Assembly: GCA_022592435.1 (NCBI GenBank)
Contig: JABYQS010000127.1
Coordinates: forward strand, 46,589 to 110,588
DNA: 64,000 bases
Source of the DNA: Cerioporus squamosus
Lineage: Eukaryota > Basidiomycota > Agaricomycetes > Polyporales > Polyporaceae
Direction of reading: 5' to 3'
Each line of letters starts with the position of its first letter. The first letter of the stretch is position 1. Below, one piece after another: positions 1 through 11,486 of this stretch. The notes beneath the pieces are model-generated. The model worked only from the letters and a program-made list of their open reading frames with translations, was not told the DNA's origin and searched no databases. The translations under genes and the position numbers were made by a program.

Positions 1-101
1 ATCATCGGCCAGTTTCCGTGCGTTATCGTTATCTTGCCCTATCTGCATAACCGACGGCTTATCCCAGTTCCAACTTCCACAGGCAGAACGTCTTCGTGTA
101 G
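1..101 (+). CDS. CAP/PR-1 (SCP-like) secreted protein, 3' end only
   Basis: Only the last codons of this gene are in the window. Bases 1-17 encode IIGQF plus two bases of the next codon. A GT-AG intron (18-82) follows, and bases 83-101 encode QNVFV and a TAG stop. The ending matches the complete CAP gene at 29553-30248, whose last exons read IIGQFP, an intron at the same codon position, then QNVLV. Fungal CAP proteins are secreted and have been linked to sterol or lipid binding. The catalytic or binding cavity cannot be judged from this fragment. The call rests on a short match and a shared intron position, so it is good but not certain. Confidence 0.7.
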
Positions 102-1131
102 GAGTCTGTTACTGGTATCGGCCATGTATGTAGCGTGCAAGTTATGGCTGTGACGATCGCATCCTATCAAGACAGTACCCCCGTGCTATTGAATTACGAG
201 ATCTTGGATTTACGAACATCTGAGAGTTCGAGCGGTACCAAATTGTTTCAATATTCAGTGCATAGTGAGGGTCTTTGAGTTGTTCCCACTTCCCGTACAC
301 TGTCTACGGAGCGACATTCTCAAAACTCGTGTCCTTGCACAGTGCCAGGTCGAGGGTGAATACGTTCAGTAAAACATGATGAGGATGAGGAATAGCCCGG
401 CAACCATCTCTATGTCACCTTGTTTGCATGCACGAAGGTAGTAAACCGGGTATGGCACAGACTTCAGTGTTCGATACTTACCCCCGGTCCCAGGCACCGC
501 TATAATGATAGGTGAGGACAGTTCAGTTTCGAGCAGGAATGACGTATACTGTGAGCACCTCAATTTCTGGGGAGAGCTGATCAGGGCGAACACCGTTGCA
601 AGAGTTGCATGGATCGGCGAACTCGGACGAGATTCCCAAGGAGGACCTAAGCCCCGAGTTGCCCGCGACTTCTAGCTCGTCAGTGTGCGTCAGATATGCA
701 TTTTCCTGACAACACAAGATATCGGACGAACCTCGCGCATTCGCAATACCACAGCGACGGCAACGAAGTACGTACTTCACGTCGAGAGGTTTCACGACGG
801 AATCTGTAGAAAAGATATGAGTTCGCCGATAGTAGCGTTGCATGAGTGCAAGTTCCTTGATTTCAGTGACGTTTCAGGGCCTCTAATATCACGCGGTATA
901 GATTTCGCACCGTCAATGATTCTGTTCGGCGAACCTCGTACTGCGAGGGGTTTGTTACCGTCGCTGCGCAACCAGCGGCGTCGTCGTGGTCCTGAATCGA
1001 GATGCCGGGTGCGGGGAGCGCTTGGCAGATCGGTATCCGGCCCGATACTTTCCGTCCACGCTCGGCGTTTGTAAAACTTGACCTCCTCCTCCTCTTGCGC
1101 ATCTTCGCCTCCTCCCCGGCATTCCTCCAGC
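102..1131. other. No gene recognised
   Basis: About 1 kb between the CAP gene end and the small protein gene. Reading frames here are short, overlap on both strands and have no recognisable domain. It probably holds the 3' untranslated region of the CAP gene and the promoter of the next gene; a pyrimidine-rich tract lies just before the ATG at 1132. Confidence 0.5.
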
Positions 1132-1479
1132 ATGGGTCGCAGTGCAAAGTTTCATAAGCGTCCGGTATGTTATGCTAAAGCTTGGGATACTTGAACTGCG
1201 GCTTCAATGGAACTGATGCCTTCACAGAACAAGAAAACGACCAGCAGTGCTGGATCGTCCTCCGCCCCGCAGCCAGTCCCGAAGCCGAAGGCAGTAGCAG
1301 TTGCGCCTGCTGTCAAAGAGCAGAAGAAACGTGTTGGCCTCAAGGCCAAGGCGAGCAAGCATAAGCGAGAGGGCGATGGCCCTGTTCTGGGCGGCGCAGA
1401 CTACGTCGAGCTTATGTTTGGGAGCAGACGCAAGGCCGCAGCGGAGGCGGCTAAGTTGCCCAAGGATCCAGACGCGTGA
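1132..1479 (+). CDS. Small conserved-type basic/alanine-rich protein, 94 aa
   Basis: Two exons, 1132-1164 and 1228-1479, separated by a 63-nt GT-AG intron (GTATGT donor, TTCACAG acceptor). The first exon encodes MGRSAKFHKRP. The second starts with NKKTTSS, passes through a Pro/Ala/Lys-rich middle, and ends in GGADYVELMFGSRRKAAAEA and a short tail. The product is basic, without a membrane segment or signal peptide. Short proteins with an MGRSAK start and a GGADYVELMFGSRR-like end are, as I recall, widespread hypothetical proteins in basidiomycetes, which supports the splice model. No function is assigned. Starting instead at the ATG at 1207 would give a 90-aa product but would use intron sequence. 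Confidence 0.75.
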
Positions 1480-2553
1480 AAACATGCCATCGTTTGCGTA
1501 CTGTCAGGTTGTCTGGGGCGCTCTACGTGGAGAGGGGGACACTCGGAGCGAGCTCGGGAAGCGACAAGTCAAGCAGCGATTCCTCACGAAGGACTTGCGA
1601 CCCATCGTTCCCAGGCGGATGGTAGGCCATGCTATCAGGTGAGTGCTGTTCTACCATGCGCATTGCACACATACTCACCCATCCCCGCAGCTCATCCACA
1701 TCTCGCATCGTGCCCGGTTGATGCATCCTCCCTCTCGACCATGTCGGCTCGCGGAACACTTGTACCCCCTGCCAACTTCCAGACTGTCCGATCCCGTCCG
1801 GAATCCCCTATCAACCGACGTCCGCAGCTCATCACGATGCTGATCCTCGAATGTCCTGATATCTCGACCCACTCCGGGCGCCGCGCTACTCACTCATACC
1901 TCCCGCGTTTCAGCAGTGCTGTAGGCCTGCGGTCTCACCGATGTCGCCCTCCCTCCGCCATGTCTCCGATCTTACACATAGCCCGAGGCCCGCGTTCACG
2001 CAGTTCGTGATAGGGGTGAGCAGTATACTTTGTAGGGTATTACTCGTTGGCGGCGTAATCCTACACGGATAAATGTACAGCTAGGGATACAATGGTACAA
2101 GCGGCGAACGGCAGGGCAAACCGGGTCACTTCGTGGTGCAGAGCAAAACCGAGAAGCCAAATGAACCAGGGCGGCCACCACAGTGCAGCAAGTGGCGGCC
2201 GAGCGTTTTGCGCAGATACAAGAGATGAGACGATGCAATCGTCAACCAACGAGCGAACAGCGCCATGGGCGCGAGTAACGGGATAAAGGTATGCACAACA
2301 GAAGACGGAAAGTCAAATGAGCAAAAGATACAGTAACATACCTCTAGCCGCAGAGCGCGGGCGCACGAGTGGGACGAACGGTCTCTCTCTTACGAGGTGG
2401 CGAAGTCGGAAGCGTGCAAGAAGAAGTGAAAAGTACGAGAATGCGCCCGCTGAACGTGTGTGTGTGAACAGTAGTGTGAGTCAAAGCGGAACACGAAGCC
2501 AAATGTGCGGATGGGACATCAGAAAGTTCAGGAGCATACCCACAGATGACAGA
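1480..2553. other. No gene recognised
   Basis: About 1.1 kb between two convergent genes. The plus-strand frames at 1639-2010 are Ser/Pro/His-rich low-complexity readings with no domain. The stretch probably holds both 3' untranslated regions. Confidence 0.45.
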
Positions 2554-4592
2554 TTAGAGTGCAAATCCACCGTCGGCCGACGGCCGTCGTCGCGGTGGAG
2601 GCTGGAGCATCGCGAACCCGTCGAAACCATCACCGCTCTCGCTGTACATCGACTGCCGTGACACCACCGAAGGATTTCGGGCCAGCGTCGCCGGCGGGGG
2701 TGCGGGGACCGTCAGTCCCCCAGGGGTGGATTCGGCCGCGCCCGCAGTGAACGTCGCCCCTTCGATATCCAGACTGGGCCGGATCGCAGGAGAGGCCATG
2801 GGTGACGATGGCAGCGGCGCAAGCGGCGGCCCGCGGAATGCAGGCTGATTCCGCAGCGTCGAGTAGCTTGCACTGTGGCTGAGCGGAGGACCCATCGCTC
2901 CGCTGTTGTTCCGGCTGTGTGCTGGCGATGAGCTTCCCGAGCTCAGCGCGGCGGACTGCCGGCGCGATGCGCGGCCCGCCATGTACGCGGACGAGCGCAG
3001 CGTTGCGGGGGCGGTCATCACGGGCTGCGGAAGATCGGGGATCTCAGCGCCGCCGTAGATTGTTGCCATCTCGAGGATGCGGTCAATCTCGACGGAGGAG
3101 ACAGATCCAGAGGAGAGCGACTGGCTCGCGCTCGGCGGACGACGGAGGATAGACCCGGGGTTCGATGCGAGTGAGTTGTCGGGAGTGACCGCGAGGCGTC
3201 CGCCCCAGTACGGGGACGTGCCAGGGATGGGCTCAGTCGCAGGATCGAATGTGGACGAACGTCGCATGCCCGACGAGCGCATCGCGGGTGAGGTCGGCGA
3301 GCGGGAGCGGGGGAGGGCAAGCGTCGAGGAGCCGCCGTTTGCGTTGTTGCCAAGAGCGGTTGCGCCAAGTCTTGAGTTCAGACTCTCGCGCGCCGAGAAC
3401 GGGCCAAGAATGGAGCCTGTGGTTTGCTCGCCAAACGGATCCCTCGGGTCAGGAGAGGTGGGTGTGATCAGTGCGCTCCCGAAGCGGATGTAGGGCGGTG
3501 TGCGAACGACCTGCTCGACGCTGCCGTAACCTGAGCCGGCGGGTGAGACGGGGATCGAGGTCCTGGACATTATGGGAGGGCCCGTCTGCTTCTCGGGGTC
3601 TTGGGGTGATGATGGCCCTGCCTCGGAGAGCTTGGAGAATTTGCGTGCCCGTGTGGCCTTGCGCCGGTAGTGGAAGTACCAAATGATCATCACAATCGCT
3701 ACCACACCAATAACACCGACACAAGCAGCGATGACGATGATCGCAATCCTGTACGTGCAGCGTCAACTCGTGAGCTACTCTGGAACGGAACGAAAGTGGA
3801 GATTGCTTACTTAGGTGTGACATACTCTGACTTTGCATCGTCGCTGGTATCCAGGGTTGCGGCGGTGGAAAGCGGGTCCGACGGGATGCAAGACGTGTCG
3901 CTCTTGATGTCGCCGAGGACCGGGAAGATTGTGGACGTCTCGGCATATCCGCTCTGGTCTTGGAAGAGCAGGATAGCCGTCAAGTCGCGGGGTACATCCA
4001 TGAGATAGGTATCCACACCCGAGGTGGAGTTCGCCTCGGTCTCGTTGACAGGGAACGAGGCTCCCTTGGGCACGAACGCACGGATGGCGGGGGAGCTGAT
4101 GTTCTGTGTGGGATCGTAGCCGACAGAGAAGGACTCACACTGGCTGAGGGTGCCGTTGACCGTGTACCGAGGCGCGAACGGGGGTTGGTCTGTCGGGAGA
4201 CACGAAGTGTCTTCGGTATCGGACGCTTCGATAACGAGCACGTCGGACACAAGCGCAGTTCCACGACCGTTCGCGTCATCGAGGGACGCGAGGAACTCGG
4301 TGCCCTCGGGCAAAGGAAGGAATGTGATCGCCGCACCCGTCTCGGATGTTGAGTTCCAGGCATCGAGAGGAAGGGGGATAAAGACGGGGGTGCCGTTCAG
4401 CGGGAGGACGGAGAGAGTGAGGGGAAGTGCAGCGGGAGCCTTTCCGCCTTGGAACGTAACAGAGAAATTGCCGCACTGCTTGACGGTGGAGAACTGGATG
4501 GACGCGAACTTGGCGTCTGCGGCGGGGACGAGTGCGGCGGCGAGGAGAGAGAAGCCGAAGCCGACCAGGGCGGCGGAAGAAGAAGAGAACAT
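2554..4592 (-). CDS. Single-pass cell-surface membrane protein with duplicated ectodomain, 658 aa
   Basis: Exons 4592-3811 and 3748-2554 are joined across a 62-nt intron (3749-3810, GTAAGC donor, GTACAG acceptor) that falls just before the membrane segment. The start at 4592 gives a clear signal peptide (MFSSSSAALVGFGFSLLAAA, then PAADA); upstream in-frame Met codons would bury it. The ectodomain has two tandem units, each opening with QC and F-S-V and closing with DTSC and a hydrophobic residue, with several N-glycosylation sequons. A hydrophobic helix (IAIIVIAACVGVIGVVAIVM) follows, then WYFHYRRK and a roughly 370-aa Ser/Pro-rich cytoplasmic tail. This layout resembles fungal wall or stress sensors and SKG6/AXL2-type membrane proteins, but no named family was recognised. 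Confidence 0.85.
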
Positions 4593-5730
4593 GGGGAGCC
4601 TGCTCAACGCAATGGGCAGCAATTGAGGCGGCAGCCGCGAAAGGAGCGGACGCGGTCCAGCTGGTCCTGCTTGATGCACAGCAGCGAGAAGGCCGACGAC
4701 TTAGGTGGACATCTAGAGCCCAGCGACGGCGGCGCTGTGACTGACGAAGGGGTATGTACACAACGAAGGGGCGCAGAAGAAGGAGCCCGGCGTGGGCGAG
4801 AGAAGGAGCAGCTCTGCCGACGGTCGTGGGTGGGCTTGATATGATGAAGCAACGGCGGGATATCCAAGCGAGCCAACGATTAGCCTCATCGTGTTCCTGA
4901 TGGCCTAGGCACGCCCGCCCTCCTCTCCCTTCGTCCGATCGAATTCCTCGTCGTCTTCCAATCCTCCGCACGAGCACTTTCTCGTCGGCCGGTAGCGATG
5001 AGGCGTTTCCCTGCGCAGTCTGGGGCCGCTATGTTGTGGCTGCTCGTCTCTATGGCAATCATGACTTCAGCGTTCATCATTTAATAATAGGCTTGGCTAC
5101 TGTGCACACCCTTGGCCCTCTGTGAGAGTTTAGAGTACCTCCTGTCTTCTGGTCTCCATAAAACTCCGCCTACGTATCTTGGTGCTACAGAAGAGGTTGG
5201 ATGACGACTGAGCGACGCGACGCGCGTATACACACCGAACGCGGTCATGTGAGTCATTTTCTGAGATGGGATTGGCAGTGCAGAGGCCAAACTGATTCTT
5301 CGTGACTATGGAAGCTGTTGATCCCTTGGAATACGCACTCCGTTCCGTTCATGTCTTCTGACTTAACCGCACCTCGTCCATGGGTTCAACGAGACAGTTG
5401 CTCTCCTGTTGCGACGTCGGCAAAGCATCCCGCGAATCGCACTCAGAGGCCCTTCGGTGATGGCCGGAAGCCATGTGGCTCTTCGACCCCCGCGCGTCTG
5501 TCGACAACACTACATACTAGGAAGTCGACTCTTGCGACGACTTCTTGACCCCGTCCCCTAGAAGACCGTCACAAAATTGTTGTAAGTGCGCAAATTGATG
5601 CATTCAAGTCTTCGAACCGTAAAACAAGACTGACATGTCATGCATTCATGCCTAGACAGTGACTACTGCCTAAGGACAAACCTGCAACGCGGTAGCTGTG
5701 AGCTTGACACACATTTCCGGTCAGAAAGAA
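4593..5730. other. No gene recognised; upstream region of the membrane protein gene
   Basis: About 1.1 kb between the start of the minus-strand membrane protein and a plus-strand F-box remnant. It should contain the promoter of the former. No reading frame here has a recognisable domain. Confidence 0.45.
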
Positions 5731-6528
5731 CGAGGAGTCCGAGCGCACTATCCAGCTTCCCAGCCTGCGCTCCCTCATCGCACAAGGCGAGAACGTCTCC
5801 GTTCGTTCGTTCCTCGAACACGTCTCCTTCCCCGGCACGACGAAACTGAAGGTCGTGATGGATTCCCCATACGATACGTTCGCCGCCCTGCTCCCGACCC
5901 GCAATCCTCTACTTGCACTTCCCTCCGTCTATCGGCTGGCTCTCTTCACCCGGGAGTCAAGCGAACCTCGCATCCACACCGTCTACGCTGTCCTCCCGGT
6001 TGACGACGGCGCCAAGGAGATCCTCACTTCACTCTCAGTCCAGTGCGCGGCTTCGAATACGACCTGCTCGCGTTCTTCCAAGGAATCGCACCGATGTTCT
6101 CTCCCTCGAAGATCACCTCCTAGACATCTCCCACAATGTTCTCGTTGGTCGATGTCACCCCGGAGACATGGACCTGGCTCTTCCGGCACTATCCAAATAT
6201 CAACGAAACGTGCCTCCAGGTCGATTCGCCTCTGGAGGTGTTCGCCGCGCTCGCACAAGAGGGCGTGCTGCTGCACCTGCAACGTCTGGAAATCTATATC
6301 AGCAGCGTCGTTACCTATGTGCAGCAAACACACGAGGATCTCGACTACATGGTCTCCATATTGGAATCCCGTGCGTCGCGGGGACTTCGGCTGCAACAGT
6401 TCAGGTTCACCCGGGGCGTTGTACGCGAATCACCCGAAGCACCACTGGTTCCTCCTGTGACGGAGGAGCATATGGCTCGATTCAAGGCCGTCGTCCCCGA
6501 CGTCCTGCTTGAAGCTGATTGGAGCTGA
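5731..6528 (+). pseudogene. F-box/LRR protein pseudogene, C-terminal part only
   Basis: Two plus-strand frames together resemble the last third of the intact F-box protein at 31670-33379. The first frame (from about 5737 to about 6040) reads TIQLPSLRSL, later MDSPYDTFAALLP and IHTVYAVLPV. The sequence then changes frame: FEYDLLAFFQGIAPMFS matches SYDPINLLRFYQGSASMFS of the intact copy but runs into a TAG at about 6120. Another frame then gives WTWLFRHYP, ILESRASRGLRLQQFRF and a C-terminus ending in LLEADWS. The F-box itself and the first two thirds are absent. Frameshift, stop and truncation together make a dead copy likely. An intron hiding the stop is possible, but no good splice pair restores the frame. 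Confidence 0.7.
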
Positions 6529-6698
6529 GACACGACTAATGGCTATAATGTCATTACGAGTCGTCACGAGGGGCGCACGGCTGGAAGGCAGAACTTTTCT
6601 TTCGTTTTACATATACTACGATACAGTTGACTGCTGGTATACAATGGTGCTCAGTGTCCGTTTGCTGCGTTCCAGTCGAGTGTCTAAATGTGGGCCTC

Positions 6699-7994
6699 TT
6701 AGGTCTTCTTCCACCCCGTCCTCCGGATGTAATCGCGCCCAGCAGCGTCGGCAGCCTTGATGGCCCCGAAGACGAAGTCGACGTTGATGACCCTATCCAG
6801 ATTCCAGATCGTCTCTCCCTCGGCGCACGCGAGCTCGGCGACCTCGCACAGTTTGTCGTCTTTCACGTTTGGAATGCCGAGCTGCTCGAAGGTCACGGGG
6901 AGGTCCACGGAGAGCATGAACTCGATGTAGCGGTCGAGCTCCGACGTCGGGACACCGTCGAGGACGAGCTGGCAGATCGTGCCGAATGCGACTGAACGCA
7001 TGTGTAAGCTCGACTGTCCGGCTAGGCAAGCGATGGCGAACATACCTTTCTCTCCATGCAGGAGCGTGTGGAGCTCCTCAATGGCGGTCATACCATTGTG
7101 AATCTGCACAAGGGCGCTCAGCGTGCAAGCACGAATCGACGAACACATTGAGGCTTACGGCATGCGCAGCAGCGAGTCCTCCGGATTCGAAGCCCAACCC
7201 TGACAAGAGGGTGTTGGCCTCGACGACGGCCTCGAGCGCGGGCGTAACAGCGTGCGCCTTGTTCGCCTCGTACGCCTGCTTGCCGTACTTGAACAGGATC
7301 TCCTCGCACTTCTGGCAGATCGCCGACGAGACCTCGGTCTGCAGGCCTCCGCCAAAGTTCGTGCTGTTCGTGCACCTGCGCGCCTCGACGTTCGTCGCGA
7401 TCGCGTCGCCCATGCCGGCAGCGAGGAAGCGCGGGGGCGCCCGCGAGACGACGGTCGTGTCGACGAGGACGATCGTGGGGTTCTTGTCGAAGAACGTATA
7501 GCAGTGGAACTCGCCCGACGGGCGGTAGAGCACGGAGAGCGCGGAGCAGGGCGCGTCGGTCGAGGCCGTCGTCGGGATGACCGCGACCTGGAGCGCGAGC
7601 CCGTCCGCGACGGTCTTCGCGGTGTCGATGGTTTTGCCTCCGCCGAGCGCGATGACGAAGTCGGAGTGTTTGTCTTTGCCGAGGACGCTGAGACGGTCGA
7701 TCTCCTCGCGCGAGGCCTCGCCGCCGAAGATGGCGCGGTGGACGGTGAACTGGGAAGACTCGAGCGCGGTCACGAGGCTCTGCCCGGCTAGTTGGGAACG
7801 AAGTCAGCGTCGCGTTGGAACACACCCCGAGGTCATGACATACCGATATTCCAGACGATGTCATCGCAGATCAGGAGAGGCGATTTTCCGAGTTTGGAGA
7901 GGTACTTGGCCGCATTGTGAATGGCATAAGGGCCTTGGATGTACTTCGATGGGGACTGGAAGAGGCGTTCGGTGACCTTGTTTGGGTTAACCAT
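6699..7994 (-). CDS. Glycerol dehydrogenase-like iron/zinc-containing alcohol dehydrogenase (GldA type), 376 aa
   Basis: Four exons, 7994-7844, 7787-7159, 7103-7046 and 6991-6699, with GT-AG introns of 54-56 nt. The reading without introns is 376 aa, close to bacterial GldA (about 367 aa). The N-terminus FQSPSKYIQGPYAI matches the family pattern. The NAD-binding loop GGGKTIDTAK is at residues 99-108. The three metal ligands of glycerol dehydrogenases are present: Asp in GMGDAIAT (about residue 178), His in AAAHAIHNG (about 259) and His in LLHGEKVAFG (about 276). The predicted reaction is NAD-linked oxidation of glycerol to dihydroxyacetone or of a related diol, in the cytosol. The enzyme type is best known from bacteria; the three short introns show the gene is at home in this genome. 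The substrate is inferred only. Confidence 0.92.
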
Positions 7995-8627
7995 GTCTTT
8001 GTCGTGTACTACGAGTGTAGTGGTGGTGGTGGTGGTGGGTATGTGGGACGACGGTCGATCATCCTGTCTGAGGTCCTCATACTTATACCCCACCGCGGGA
8101 GTGAACGTCCTTCTATCCCCGTGACGGCGCGATCGTGCCGCGCCTCGACCGACCAGAGATAGCACGGTTCTAGGCTCGAGAGTTAGGCTGTTCGACCGAA
8201 GGAGAGCCTTCCAAGCTGTTCGGTGGTTTGTCTGCAACCTTGGTAGCAACGCCTGGACAATCGCTGGCTGTAACATCGCTGTGTAGAAGGCGATGAAAGG
8301 GGCTCGAAGGGTCGGCCGAAGATCGAGAGCGGATGCGCAGAGACGGCGCGGGTCTAGGTCCTATAGGCACCCGGTACGCAGCGGACCGAGCCTGTGCGCC
8401 TGTTTGTCGGACTTACTCGCCGCAGCCACATACCATGAACCAACCAGTACCAGAGACCACAACAAGTACTGGCGAAAGTTGGCTGCGCTGTGCAGGAGGA
8501 GGGGAACGTGTGCCAGAACAACCCATTGAGGGAGATGTTCTGCATCGTTAGAAATACATCTCGTGTTGAAGGCGCGTTCAAACAGGAATACATACATATA
8601 GGGTTACGTCTTCTTCAACGTATTACC
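7995..8627. other. Intergenic; promoter of the glycerol dehydrogenase gene
   Basis: The sequence just 5' of the glycerol dehydrogenase start contains a (TGG)n-like run at about 8020-8040. The rest shows no recognisable gene, and the ends of the two minus-strand genes bound it. Confidence 0.45.
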
Positions 8628-10825
8628 CTAGACGCAGTCACCCACAGTTCTTTGGTGCTCATGCATCTGCCGTCTCTTCGCCTCTGCCTGGTTGCGTTGA
8701 ATACCGCACTGAATCTCCTTGTCCCAATCAGTACCAAGCCAGACCACCCCGTACTCGCTGATTCCGACGATGAACAGCGCAACGACTTGGCCTGTGGATC
8801 AAGAATGATGAGTTGAGACCGACTCGAAGATCAATGTCTATCGCGACACACCAATCCACAGCCCTTGCAGTCCCATATGCGTCTTCGGATGGAACGCGAG
8901 CGTTATTCCCAGAGGTAGTGCGAGAACATAGTACGCGATAAGGTTGAAGAAGGCTCCAAGGTGCTGTCGACCTATGGGCAGCTATCACCTCAGCAATCGT
9001 CCGCCCAATCGCCATGAAGCTAGGCGTACCTTGGCCTCTCAGGACGCCTCCACAGGAGCCCGCTAACCCATCTGCGATCTACCGCGGCCATGAGACACGA
9101 AAATTTGCATGGCTTAAAAAACAAACGTACTTGAAAGGATGCTACCAGCGGCATCACCTTGCTCACGAGCTCGACTACCGCGTCATCATCGCTATAGATA
9201 TAGCCAAATACCTGGAAAACGTCACAGGAAGTATGTGTCAGAATGTTCTTTGACAGTGCAAATGGAACACTCACATCCTTCGTGGTCATGAGGAGGGTCA
9301 TGACGAGTGCGCCGGCGACCACGCTGAGGAGAGCCGACATATGACTCGCACGTTTCGCAGCGATGGCATTCCGTGCGCCGATGAAGTTGCCTACCCGAGC
9401 CGAAGCAGCAACCCCTTGTCAATCTAGGTCAGGAACACGCGTCTGTCTTGGAGATACCCCACGCTCACCGATTCCGAATGGTATGGTATTCATGACTGGA
9501 TGCCAACAGTGTAAGCGGGGCCCGAACGAATGAGGGGACAAACTGACTTTGATCGGTGGTCATGATGACTGACTGTGCGGCCAGAGGGAGTGAGCCAAGC
9601 CTCCCCGCTGCTAGCGCTACGATCTCGAAGGCGGCCCTGCAAAGAAACTCAGTATAATCGCACAACTCCATTTGGGGAGACTCACCATTCCGTGCCGACC
9701 ATCAGGATTCCAGGTATCGAGAGCTTGAGGAAGGAGAGACAACTCCCCACATCGAAAACGACCGCGGGCTGGAATCCCGCCCATGTCCGGTTCTTCCGGT
9801 GTAGAGGCGACAAGCACGTCCACCCCACCAGAAGCAGGAAACACAGCCAGAACGTAATGGAGATAGCGAGAGGCGACCCGAGGAGCCCCAGCTGCGCGTA
9901 GTGCACCAAGTACACGTTGAGAGCTAAGTTGACGGGCGCGACCACGAGCAACACGTAAGTGGACGCGCGCATGATCCCTGCAGCATGTCACGTCCCAAGT
10001 CAGATACGTCCATGATACTTGCGCGATTGGTTATCGGAGGCCGATATTATCGGATTCGCCGCGAGACCCGCAAATGGATCACGTACCTTGGCATTGTAGG
10101 TACTTCTTGAGACTCTCGAAGCCAATGTACCCAGGGGCGCCGATGATCAGGATGCGCAGGAAGGCCTGTACGTCACTGCTGAGGCGTGGTTCCTGACCAA
10201 GAGCAAGAAGGACGGGTTCTATGAATGCCCATAGGAAGGCTATGGGGATGTATAGCAGCCATAGGAGCGCGATGCAGCGTTGGAGGTGGATTGAGACGGA
10301 AGCTCGATCGCCTCCGGTGAAGGCCTGCGACCCCAGCGTGTCGAGGGCGGTGGTACCACCAAGCGCTATACACCATCCTGCAACACGAGCCTCAGTTACG
10401 TTGTCAGACGAACTAAACGCACATCCACTTGCCTGTGACCATCGCCAACATCATCGAGAACGCAGCTGCGGATAGTTCATCTGGCCCCAGCCGACCGGTG
10501 ACGAGCACCGAGACTGTCTGGATAGAGTTTTGCAGTACATAGGATAGAATCACTACAACAGAGCTTGAGATTGAACATAGTCGAATGGAGAAGGACGCAG
10601 GTACTCACCGGGTATGGAGTCGGCGAGGAGAGAAGAGAATAAACGCCCAGGCGCCTGATTTTCAACTTCAACCACGACGTCGCCGTTATTGGAAGGTGAG
10701 TGGGTTCCTCTCAAGGTCGACGACGGGTCCAGGGTCGCCGTCGAGCTCGCCGAGTCTGAGTTGTGTATGGTACTCCCGGAGGAAGGGCTCGCCAGCAGAG
10801 GCTGGCGTTCATCGGGACCAGGCAT
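8628..10825 (-). CDS. MATE family multidrug/toxin extrusion transporter, about 529 aa, 11 exons
   Basis: Reading the minus strand from the ATG at 10825 and removing ten short introns gives one continuous frame to a TAG at 8628. The N-terminal ~75 residues are Ser-rich and cytosolic. The membrane part carries hallmarks of fungal MATE transporters: [13 protein letters not shown] and [13 protein letters not shown] near the first helices, YLQCQG before the middle loop, [10 protein letters not shown] in the second half, and [20 protein letters not shown] followed by YYVLALPLG near the end. Twelve helices are expected. MATE proteins export cationic compounds in exchange for H+ or Na+ across the plasma or vacuolar membrane. 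The second intron (10378-10432) is GC-AG: the coding sequence ends ACAG and the intron starts GCAAGT. The short C-terminal tail is Arg/Glu/Gln-rich. Confidence 0.92.
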
Positions 10826-11486
10826 TAATTGTGAGGGAGAGGACTAGAACTCGGACGCAAGGTTCGCGTGGTGACGACACCAGAAGTCCAATTGCAGGGC
10901 TGGGATCCAACGATGAGACCTGAGGCCTCTTCTACTCTAGCCGGACGCGTATACTCAGGTGAGCATGTCTCCTGTTTCCGTCAAGCTACGCCCACACTGA
11001 TTTCACCTCAGTCATGCGATCTTCCTCCCATGGACCCGGAGTTACAATTTCAGCGCGGTATGTGATCCCTATCTCCCGTGGTACGTCGGGAACGGGGTCC
11101 GCGGTCGATGCGGAATACTGATACCGCCTTGGACCCGCGAATGTCTGGATATACTCTGACACGCAACGCGCGCCGAGAGATAGGAAGCAGCCGCTTTGGA
11201 TAATCGCTGCTCCATACAGGCAAGACTAGGCCGTACTTGGCACGTCTGCCATGCGTCGGATGTCCATCCTCCAGGACAGAATGCCGTAAGGCATCCTTCC
11301 CTCTATTGTACCGATCTCCTCTTCAGTACGTGATTCACTCGGGAGTCGTGCGACAAGGTCATGAGGCGTGCAGGGATGTCTCTATGCAAAATTCTCCCGT
11401 GCATACCCGGGCCTGTTGGGAACATTTATAGCCAGCCCAACGTCGCCTGCTGAGCATATCGCGATCGTCTCACAAAGGAGCTCTTC
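10826..11486. other. Divergent promoter region between MATE and agmatinase genes
   Basis: The two genes start 661 bp apart on opposite strands, so this stretch must hold both promoters. No coding signal was recognised and no specific operator could be assigned. Confidence 0.5.

Noticed and set aside
7252..7791. 179-aa plus-strand frame
   Set aside because: Antisense of the glycerol dehydrogenase exon 2, whose catalytic motifs are unmistakable on the minus strand.
6699..7994. Glycerol dehydrogenase as a recent bacterial transfer
   Set aside because: Three typical short spliceosomal introns and local codon bias argue for a long-resident gene; an ancient transfer cannot be excluded from this window.
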